Shown here: in pieces, positions 42,001 through 54,000 of the stretch
How the letters are laid out: each line of letters begins with the position of its first letter
Numbering within the stretch: position 1 is the first letter of the stretch
Origin: Mactra quadrangularis
Taxonomy: Eukaryota; Mollusca; Bivalvia; Venerida; Mactridae
DNA: 64,000 nucleotides
Direction: 5' to 3'
NCBI GenBank assembly: GCA_025267735.1
Contig: CM046307.1
Coordinates: forward strand, 35,455,231 to 35,519,230
Translations under genes and position numbers: made by a program
Notes under the pieces: generated by a model
What the model was told of the DNA's origin: nothing
What the model saw: only the letters and a program-made list of their open reading frames with translations
Databases searched by the model: none

Positions 42001-45000
42001 CAGTTTATAACTTGTTGTATCATGCTTATTATCAATATATAACCAGTCTACCAAATTAGCAAGTGCTTAGAAGCCCCAAACAACCACTTACAGTTCGGAC
42101 AACCAAAAAACTACAGACTACATATATTTCAGTGTTTGCAGCTGAAGTAACTTATTCTGACATCCACATTTTATCCAAACTATCCATAACCGTGTAACAC
42201 ATCAATATCTAATACCATAAAGAAAATCAAATACATGTATATTAGTTCATTAATTACCTCCCCTTGTATATGTTGTGCTTTCCTGTTTCTATTTTCAGAG
42301 AAATAAACTTCGTTCCATACAACTTCCATTCCTTCTTCTGTATCCATAGCAAGGAATGCACTATCAATACCTGGCACATCTCTTTGTTCAACCTGTAAAT
42401 GCATCATACAAATAATATATTATTGTATTATATACTTTTACTATACTAATTAATTTCAGCTGGATTGTGAAACAAGTTCTTACTACTAAGATTGATCAAT
42501 TTTGAGTCCATTTCCTGGTCCCACAGTACTGAGCTAGTAGGATAAAGTTTCTTGCTCAAGGAAACTACAGGTAGATTTTTGGATGGGATTCGAACGTACG
42601 CCCAGCTGGCTTTCCAATAATTACCAGTCTTAAGTCATATCTGCTCGGCCACGCCACTCAAATATATCTTTGAAAGTATAACACAGGATTTTTATTTTTT
42701 ATACATACATAATTCGAGGGTTGCCTGCAAGACTATAGTAAGTGCACTGTGTTTAAGAACAAGTCACTAGTCTTGCGAGTGACGCTCAATATACTCTTTA
42801 GTCTTAAGTGAACATGTACCAGTATATAGAAGCACCATTGTAACTTTTTATGATTGGCTTTCACTCTGTAGCAACATATTGTACCGGTCATATAACAGCG
42901 GGTAGTCAACTAACTCAAGGCTTCTGGAAAGGCCATATCTCTGGATTAAGCCTTTAATCAAATACTAGACACATACTTCTGTCAGTGACTGACAACTGCT
43001 CTACATGATTTAAAAACAGTGGAAGAAGGGAGAATGGTAGAAATTATTTCATGACCAAACTCCACAAAAGTATGTCCCACCTGGGAATCATACGACCTCT
43101 GCAGGGTTGCCAGCATCATACGTAAATAAAATTCCCTGACTTTTCACTGACTTTTCCCTGACCAAACTTAGTTTTCACTGACCAAAATTACTAAACTTAA
43201 TCGGCCTCCACCTTCCCTACAGCTGTCTAGTTCACCCGTAAATACATTTGTTTGGTTTTCCTTTTATTCTTTTAACAGTATGGTATTAATTTTTACAACG
43301 AAAGTTTGCTGTCAGGGCGCCAGACAGGTACCCATACGCTCAAGTAGGGTAATTATGCATTGTTTAAAGACAGTATTGGGAAATTTCAGTCAACTCATAG
43401 TCACATAAATTTGTACAGTTTTGACTTACCAGTCACATTCACTCTAAACTAAATGATCTGAATAACTAGTATAGATTATAGATTGTGACTGTTGAATGAC
43501 AAATAAAAAAAACTACCTTAAGTTGTTCTTAAACTTTCTATTCTCTTGGTACCCAAAAATGTTTATGAACAAGTTGTATTTACAAACATAGCTTCAGGAG
43601 TCATTTTCATTTTTTTTTTAAATTGAAGGGGGTCTGAGCCAGGGAAAGCTCTGGGGCAAGGGTTGCAAAGCCTTTTTGTCTTCAGGTTTTTAAGTAACTA
43701 TATTAAAGTGTTAGTTATAAGACATAAATGTAGAAAGAAAAACTTTAAAAAGTAGTTGTTAAGGCAATGTACGGCAATGTTATATACAATGAGACTGCCA
43801 TAGCCTCAGAAAATATAAAAATAGTCCATTGAAATTAATTTTCCCTGACTTTTCACTGACTTTTCAGGAATTTAATTTTTCACTGACCAATTTTCAAAAT
43901 TCCCTGACAATTCCCTGACCTTGAAAAAATATCAGATTTCCCTGACTTTTCAAGTCCGCTGGCAACCCTGCTCTGGATTAGAAGACTTGCATAATACCGA
44001 TTAAGCTAGTGGATTGGGATAAATCACCATAGTGGCTTCAATCAACTCTCAATCCAAGGTAGTAAATTTTATATTTAATTAAAAGTAAATAAAACTGCAA
44101 AGTGGGACTAGGACCCTACAATGTCAGCACCTATGCTTCATGCTGATGTCATATCTAGAAAGTATACAAAATTTAATCATTTATTTTAGCTTCATTGAGA
44201 AAGGAGCATAAACAACTTCAATAGATCCTACTTGAGTGTGCTTCCTGGTTTTCCAGAGTTAAGCAATCTGTGTTTAGATTTAACTCCTTCTACCCGAAGA
44301 TAAATACGCCTATATTAACCTATTGCTGTTATACCGGTCTTTACCTAGTACATAAACTCCTTATCTTCCTCTGTACACCGAGACAGGTTTAACGTATACA
44401 CATTGCTATGACGGTGTTAAATCAGAACTATTGCGGCGTATCAAAGCTTTGTTTTACATGAAAAAACAGCGGCATCAAGAAATCGGAAACGTACATAATG
44501 TGCATATTTTAATTGATTTTCTTATGTTGAAAACAGAATTAAAATATTCGCATCCAGAAAAAAGTTACATGTGTATTTGTTATGCGAGGTAAAAAATCCA
44601 ATTTTATCTGTTACCTTTAAAGTTTATCCCCACATTTAACACGGACATCATTACCCATGACAAACAAAACTAATTTCAATTAAATTTAAACTTATTACTT
44701 CCTAACATGATAATTAATACATTCCTCTCCAATTGATTTCCTGTCTGACTATAAACGAAGATAAGCGGCGGCTATTTTCTTTTGATCAGTAAAGCACCGC
44801 ACCATATGACGTATTTAGCGCGTGCCATATTGAATACTTCAAAAAAACACCGCAATACAATTATAAGATTGGGACCAAAAGTATTATTATAGAAAATGTA
44901 TTCGTCGGCGACAACTTATTTTAAGAAGGTTACGTATCAACACTACCCGCGTTGACATGTCCCATTTATCTCTCCTCGTGTTGATATTTTAACAGCATAC

Positions 45001-48000
45001 ATAATTAAATTAAACATTAAAAAATAACCTTCGGTCATAAAGTTTGTTCTTTATCATAAGTTCTTTTTTAACGTATTTGCGCGTAGTTTTAATCAGTCAT
45101 TTTTTAATAAAATTTAATAGCGTTTTTTTTTCAAGAAACAATTTATTTGCATTATTTGCTTGTGTTGTCGCGTCATTGACTTATCATAATCTCGTTTATG
45201 ATAGTTAATTTAACGTGTTGTGAAGTGAAACCAGATTTATAATCTTGTACGCGCAAAGTCATTTTCACGAAAAAATCGTTTTGTAATAGATAAAAGGTGT
45301 TACAAATATTAATAATACGAATAACAATTACAACAATTATCAACGAAACATTCAATAAAAGACAGGCTAATATATGTCAATTATGAATTGCAAACAAATG
45401 CACTTGAATGGAAAAGTGATACAAATAAAATAAAGAAAAAAACATTATGAAATAATAAATTAACTTTCATAATAATTTCTAGGCAGTGACCTAGCTTTAA
45501 ATTGTTAATAACTTGCTCCATTTAACACCAAATCATCTTATCTTTACCGGCTGTGCTTATCGCTGCGCTTATCGATAAAAAGATCGTCTGTATACACATG
45601 ACGGATATACGCGTCACGCGGCTATCAGAGGTTTATATTTCTTGACGGATATACGAGTCAGTCGGCGCCCCGATTGAAGTTTAATTGACGCATATATACG
45701 ACACTCGGTGTAGAGAGCAGCAAAATCGTGACGCATATATAAGTCATTCGGAAAGAATGGGTTAAACTTAAGGAAACAATAAGGTGGGACTTGAATTTGG
45801 ATTAAAACTACTATCATTTAAATTGAGATAAAAAAGTCCCATATGCACTACATGCATGTTTTTTGTTGTTGTTTTCCTTTCTATATAAAGTAAGGTTTCC
45901 CAATGCACCACATGTACAATGTCTTCCATACAGCTTTCTATCCATGTCTGAACCAGACATGGGGTCAAGTAAAATCAAGTACAACGATTTACTTTGTCAA
46001 TGGAATCATATGATATTTAGCCATATAGGAACTTTAGTTAAATTGAGGCGAATTATGAAATAATGTGCATCATTTCTACTGCACAATTGCTGATATTTTA
46101 GCACTCAGCTATCTCTATACTTAATTGTAGTCTAGAGCTGTCTGTAATACATAAATCCACATAATTATGATGTCATATTATTTAATCATTTTGACAATAG
46201 GAAGAAGGGTAAATCATTTTACATGGCAACAAGCCTAATGAATGATGTGTTAGTGTTAATTCTCGTATTTTCTTTCTTTTAAAGTAAAATTTGAATGGCA
46301 GCTTTGACAGCACAAAAAAAAATCCAAATTGTCAAAATAAACAAGAAAAATTTGGTAATTTATAATAAACCATACAATTTATCAACCATGCACAAACTTA
46401 ATTTAAAATTCTAAAACATTTAATTCTTATTTCCTTGCACCATTATTCTATTTTAAGGTTATCATACTTGTGTTAGTCATGCCTAGTGATATTTTGTGAT
46501 AACATTCCTTATATCGTTTCATATGATTTAACATCATTCAGATCAGCTCTATCTTGAAAAACAACCCCAGTGAAAATATGATCAAAATTTCAGTGAAATT
46601 TCAGTGAAATTCATTGAAATTTCAACAAAATATATGAAATTTACTGGAATTACCAAAATTTAGTGAAATTTCACCAAAATTTCAATGCATTTTGACATAT
46701 ACATTATAATCAAGATTTCAGTGAAATTTTGGTGAACAAATTCACATCAGAGCAAAATAGTGCCCTTAAAAAAAGTTAAAAAGTTGAATAAAAATAGGTT
46801 TTATCAGTGATGAAAATGATCTTAAATGATCATTTAATGATTAATGATTAATTAAACAGGTAGTAACCTCAAACGGCCTTTTAAACATTTTTCTTTGGCA
46901 AGACATAGAAAATTTTCTTTATACAAGCTGTTGATGTTTGAGTTAACAAAAGTTCTAAGTGGTAGCCTAGCAACCACGTCCCATCATGCAATTTCCAACA
47001 TGGTTACCGTAAAATGTGACAGTCAGTATAAAATGAAAGTAAAGTAAAATAAGGCCTTAAACACTACTTCTAAAAGGTAAAATTGACTTAAATTGATTAA
47101 TTACCATGTACAAAAATGATTCCAACTGGTAATCTTGCATGTCATTGCATAACAGAGCCAAAATTCCAAGTAGAGTAGAAACTAGGTCATATTCCCAGAA
47201 ATACATAGAGCTGGGTTGTTACATTATTTTAGATCATTTTGTAATGCTTTAATTAAAGTTTAGTGTAATTCCTGAGGGAGAGAGTGGTGGTGAACACTAA
47301 AAATATCACCCCCTGTAAGCGGCCAGCCCCGGTTAGCGGCCAGCCGCTTACAGGGGGGTGACCGCTTACAAGCCGTAGCTGTTAGGAGGGGTTGAACTGT
47401 ATATGTAAAAAATTAACAGTCATTTTTAAATTGCACACTCATGATCACCTTGTAAATAGCTAATGTACGAGTATGCTCCAGAGAGAGTTTAGTTCATTCA
47501 CCTGGAAGAAGATAGTGAAAAAGATTTGACAATTGGGACATCTTTGTGAGCTTTGTGATGATTTGAAAACTGTGACCATCGAACAGGCGTTAGATACCTT
47601 TTCTCTATGTATACTATAATAAGGAAAATTTGTGACTGGCACCTGAGGTCTGAACATTCTACTCGTTTAAATAAGAAAAATTCAAGATAAAAAGATACAC
47701 CAATGGAAAGATACAGTCAAACCTGTCTATAGCGGTCAGCTAAGGGACTGGCTGAAAGTGACCACTATAGACAGGTGACCACTATATACAGGGTCTCTCA
47801 AAACCAACAAAAAAATTAATATATACAGGAAAAGTCATTTATGCTGTTTCATCACAATAACTATACTATAGTCGTATATAAACATGATATTTCATATTTA
47901 AATAAAAAAATTGTAAAGACGTAAAATTCATTGGACAATGAATTGTATTGAAAATAAAATTATAAATCAAGCTATTTTAGTATTTGGCCAAAAAAGTAAG

Positions 48001-51000
48001 CCATTTCTTCAGACTTGATGTTTGTCAAGCCGCATATTCACAGTTGTAGTTTTTGCAATGGAAATATTCAATAACTTATCATTTTCCACTTGAAAAGCAT
48101 ATTCATATAAAGATATTGCTGGCCATGTCGACGAAAAATCATAACTAACTGCGAAGCAAATAATTTCAATACAAAAATATCTCCGATGTGGAGAAAAATA
48201 ATCATAATATAATCGTGCATAAACATTAAAATTATCTTATTTGATACATAATTTTCACTCAATCTTGTTTGTTAGAACACACAAACATCTCTTTAACAGA
48301 TTAACTAACAATAATTGCCATAATCTATTGCAGTCATATGTTTTTCACGCCTTTAGCGTGATTAAATGTTTACATTCTGTCAGCTGTTGACGGTGATCGT
48401 TATTTTTACACATCCGTGAAAATTGCTTGTTCTGGTCAATTGACTGTTAAACTGACCGCTATACGACGCAAATCGGTCCGAAACTAGTGACCACTGACCG
48501 CGTTGAAGAGGGTCACGCTATATAAAGAGTCACATTAGAACAAAACTGTTCGGGCGGACCCTGAACTAACCGTAATGGACAGGGTCACACTATATAGAGG
48601 TGACCGTTAATACAGGTTCCACTGTAATTGCAAAATACACATGATAAAAGTATAGTTAATTCAATTTCTAACCTTAATCTAGAGTCTAAGTTAGACAGTC
48701 AATTAATCCATTTCAACTCCTTCATAACAAGTACTTTCAGTTTCCCGCAATGACCATGTAATAATCACCAACGCAATCCGAAACTCAAATTGGGTCACAG
48801 TATTGATAAGAAGTGATTTTTAACGAAATATATAGGGTATAAAAGCCTTATCTGGAATGGTCCGTACATAATATTGACAGTGTTGGTAGTAAGAACGACT
48901 ACTCTGAATTGAAAAAAAATTGTTAAAGCCAGGCAAAACTTTATTTACCGACATAAATTCTGATCAAAATGGATGACAGCAGAGACAACCCTGGATAGTA
49001 GCAAAATTAAATAGTAATTTCTTAAGCCTAAAACCTGAATATTATTTTCTGCGAGTTACAGACATTTCGACCCCAAGACATTTCGACCCCAGGTTTGACG
49101 GAGACATTTCGACCCCAAGACAGTTCGACCCCAAATGGTATTATGGAATATATACTAAATTAAAACGAGTATTAATGTTACAATGTAATTTAATGTATAT
49201 ATTTCTGTTCAACAATAGATAAAATATTGCATCCTTGTAGAATTTCGAAGTGATAGATCAAATTATCACTTTAACATTTATGATGAATATGATGCGTTAT
49301 CGTTTTACCTGAAACAATTGTTAAATTTATTCGAAAATATTAAATTGCTACAACACATTTATCACATTTTAAATAATGATAATCAATGAACATTATTTTC
49401 CCTCTCAAGTCTAAGGACATTATTATCACATGTATTTGTGAGTCCAACATTTGATTAATCATTTCATGACATACATTTGTAGACGTACAAGTAAGTATGG
49501 TATAAAAGTTTCAAAAAGCTGGAAATACTGTATTTACTAGTTCAAATGCTTTATAGGAAACAATGATTGCTCAAAAACTGCTATTTTTGAGGGACATATT
49601 ACTGCATAAAAATCTCTTTGCTTTTTGTCATAGGCGATCTGTGTATGGTAACAAATTGCAAGCTTAGCATTTTTTTTTAACTTTCAAAATTGTTATAAAT
49701 AAAATTACTAATAGAATGGTAACAAATAATAATACAATAAAAGTTGCCTTAGCTTATTGTTCACACGTTTGACAATTTTAATGCAATTATTACATAGTCA
49801 TATTCTTGTACCTATAGAGAATATCAAGATTCTTGATATAACCTCTGAATATGAGAATGTCACATTCTATACATGTATACACAAACAAAAAATTTTCAAT
49901 ACGTACGCATCTATTTCTACGATTATCAATCCATTACTGATAGTGTGGTATAACTGACAAATTTGAAATAATGGGTACATGTACTCATTCACGTTAATGA
50001 AAATGTACATTCTGTGCATCTGTTTATTTTTATAGGAAACTATTATTATCAACTTCATTAATGACACTGTTTGCCTGGTCCAATAAATACCTTTGCTGTT
50101 AGAATAATGTTAATTAATTAGCTTACAGTGACATACTTGCGTTGGTTCATTTGTAATCCAATTATCACCTTTTAAAGTCATGTATACATGTGTCGCCAAG
50201 TGTGTTAGTCCTGAGGGATTAACGAGCCAATCATGATTAATTAATTATGATATATTTTAATTTTGATATATCTTGATCAAATATTCAGACAAAATTTTAT
50301 TCCATCCGATTTTTATACATATTTTAGTTTAAGAATTTTGAACCTTAACCAATTTTCAGAACATTATTTAACTGTTCATAAACCCGTATTACATTGTTTA
50401 TATTTTATTTCATCTTCACTTAAATTTTGAAAAAAGATTAATTCTCACATTTTAGCTCTTGTTTTACATATTAATCAAACATATTCATATCTGATTTTAT
50501 AGTAATATAATTACTCGTTACTCTAGTCTATATCAAAATAATATTTTGTAAAATTATTAACCTTATGCAATATCTTCCCACTTTACGTAGATCTATGTAA
50601 CCTGTGTTATACAGATAATTCAAGGTAATTATTGCATATGACGATATTCTAGTATAATCAATTTCTTGCTGAACAATATTATTCTTGATTACAAAACATT
50701 CTCTTTCAAGCCGTAATATATACTGACCGCTTTTTATTTTATTAATTGAAAATTTGGTTATTGGTGGCATTTATTCATTTTTTTTATTAATGCCCGACGT
50801 CTTTTTTTACAGAATGTCGTAATAATCCATATCAACGTATTGAGTAGTTCTCATCTTTACTTACATATGCAAACTTTGTTTTAATGTTTATCAAATATTT
50901 CAACATAATACAAAATTATTTAATATAGCAAGATATTTGAAATCATTTTTTTTTATTGATTTTGTCAATGGAAACAAAAATATACATCATATTCTTATTA

Positions 51001-54000
51001 TATAAATCTTATAACTCGCCTTTCATAATATTAAAAATAACATAACAAATGTATAAAAATAAACATCATTCTTTATTAAACATTTACTTTTGTATGTATA
51101 ATATAATAAAATATCATCTTGGAGCTATATATATAAACTGGGGGCGAAATGTCTCAACTCTGGGGTTGAAATGTCTTGGGGTTGAAATGTCTCCATAAAA
51201 TGCTTGGGGTCGAAATGTCTTGGGGTCAAAATGTCTTGCTTCCATTTTCTGCTTTATGGAAGGAATAAAAGTATACTTTTATTTATCGATTGTTGCCTAT
51301 TTGACCCACATTCATTTACTTTTTGAAAAAAAATACTTTGCTATGCGTTTTTGAAGCAATCCGATAAGACACTACATAAGAGAAAAATGTCCATATGATA
51401 AAAAGTTACTTAGGGTCTTATATTTAGGACCAGGGACCAGGAAATCGCCGGTTTTTCGGTTTTCGGACCGATTTTTTCATTTTGGACCGATTGAGATTTC
51501 AAAATCCTTAAAAAAATCGGTCCGGAAAAAACTCGCTAATTTTGACCCCAAACCATTAATTTCAATAATTTTCAAGAAAACGTATCGATAAAATATTATC
51601 AAACAACTATCAGTTGCATAAACCCACTGTTTATTGGTGTAATATCCTGCTTAATTATCCACAGGTTACACATCAAGGACCCTGTATAACGTATCCATGG
51701 TTACTGGTATCATGCGGGGTTGAGGCAGTGATATTTTTTTTTGATCGAGCACAGCAAGGTACGCTTGATTTGCACTCGATTAAATTGAAGAACAGCAGAA
51801 GAATATGTTCTTACTTTATCATGTCCATCGAACCGATTACGTTTTTACAGTCGGTCTGTTTGAAACCTGTAAACTTGTAAAAAACAATAATATTTTATGA
51901 AGAATGTAATTACATTATTATAAAGAAAAAAATTAAATAGCTTTTGTTGTCAATTCGTATTGTATTCGTTTAATCTTTAATTTGTTTGACTTGATTCATG
52001 ATTTATTTTTACGCCGTAAATTGAGGTGTGAATAATAATCTTAGGACATGTATCTACGCAATTAATCGAAGGTACAGTTCTTGATGATCAAAATTCAACC
52101 ACACTTCTCCCTTCTTTGATGACATCGAAAATAATTTTCAAAACGAACAGTTTTGTCATTAATTTACTTATAGATAGGTGTACTATGCAAAATTTGATAT
52201 TCTTTTGTGTTTAACGAAACCGATTGAACCATTGTGATGAGATGCCATACATTTTCACGACCCACGCTAGATCGTCACTTCGTATGACAAACGTTTTAAT
52301 CTACGAGTGTAACAAAAAAGCTGATAATAATTTTACGCTTTCGTGCTTTATTTAGCGAACGATACTTAAAGATGCGAGAGATTTACTTTGGACCCGTTTT
52401 GCGCATGCGCAGTTAAAATAATTTGCCTAAATGACGGAGTTTTCCAACAACATTAGAGCTAGATAAAACAGTCTTTTCTCAAGTTCTGTTTGTTGAACCG
52501 ACCTACGATTTCGGGGAGTAATTTCTTTCGGAAACCACGTTTTCTTGCTAGATAGAAGTTAATGTATCGTATGCCTTCTTAATAAAGGGGAGCAAAAAAA
52601 GTACTAATATGGTCGTGAATAAAGTACAGTAAACGGTCTGGTCCGTACGGTACACGTTAAAACCCGTATCCGGTACTCGGACGGCATTGGACCGATTGGC
52701 ATCGGCGAATTTCCTGGTCCCTGTTTAGGACTAGTGGGGACAGGAGAGAAATGACCTAGTCCTATGTATAAGACCCTCTGTAACTCATTTCACATTGGGA
52801 CATTATTCTGTTTGTGGCAGGGTCTTATCGGCTTCCATATAGTTTGATGTAGCAAAACGTGCACAGATTTTAGTGCACGATTTAAACGAGTGTAATTCGT
52901 TATTATTACGCAATTTTCTTAACAAACTAAATTAGACCGCTAGTATAAACAATAATTAACCACTTAACCACATTATAATATGAGAATTACAATATGTCAC
53001 CCCAGCAAGTAGTAATTTTCCATTGTTTCCGTCAAGTCCAAAAAATCTTGTCTTTCGTTTTAATAACAACGCTAAATTTCAGTCACAATGTGACTCACAT
53101 GGTACCATTTCCGAAATTGTTACTGATAAACGCCAAATTAGGCATATACCAAATCCGGATTACAAATTTGATTATTCCGGCATGACCGGAGTTTAGTGTT
53201 AGAAGTATTCAAAACGAAAGACTGGATTTTTGAGTTATGGAAACAATGGATTAATTCTACAAATTAAGGTTGGTTATTTTTTATCTTAGGTTATAATATG
53301 TTAGATAAATGTGTCTATTAGTGTTAAAAATAAATATTGGAAAAAGTAGTCTAACTACAAATGAGTTTGTTGAATTTAATTTTCCCAAGCTTTCAGCTAT
53401 AATTGCCTTCATCAGGGTGTAAACAAAAATACAGGAAATGACGTCGATGTCATGCGACGTCTATTAGTGTTAGGAATTAGTAAATAAATAATATGTTCGG
53501 AAATTATTGAATTATGCTCGCTTTTGTCGCGCGAGGGAATCCTTGCACATTTTGCTACATCAACCTGTATGGAAGTCGATAAGACCCTACGTAACAGAAG
53601 CAATGTCCAAATGAAAAATAAGTTACGGACTACAGAGGGTTTTATATATAGGACTAGAAATGACTGAGACTGAGTGGAGAAACAACTAGTTCCCAAAACC
53701 AACATGTGCAAGCATGACTCAAATATCTAATAAATAAAACGATGTACATCACAATTGCTGTCACATCTTAACCACAGGAGCTTGAAATTTTATATCATAC
53801 TACGAAAATTCCCCTCTTACATATAATAAAACACCAGGAATGCAACGTGTCCAAACTCCAACTTCTCACCTACTAGTCAAATTCACGCTCAAAAAGCAAC
53901 GAAACATCGATTGATCACAAACTCATTTAGCCATTCGATTAACAACTCATTAATGCACCTGTAGCAATCGTCGATTCTAAAATCGACTTCTCTATGAAGC

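Noticed and set aside
42480..42660. Functional tRNA gene on the minus strand
   Set aside because: A and B boxes are present, but the acceptor ends do not pair and a repeated SINE tail is attached.
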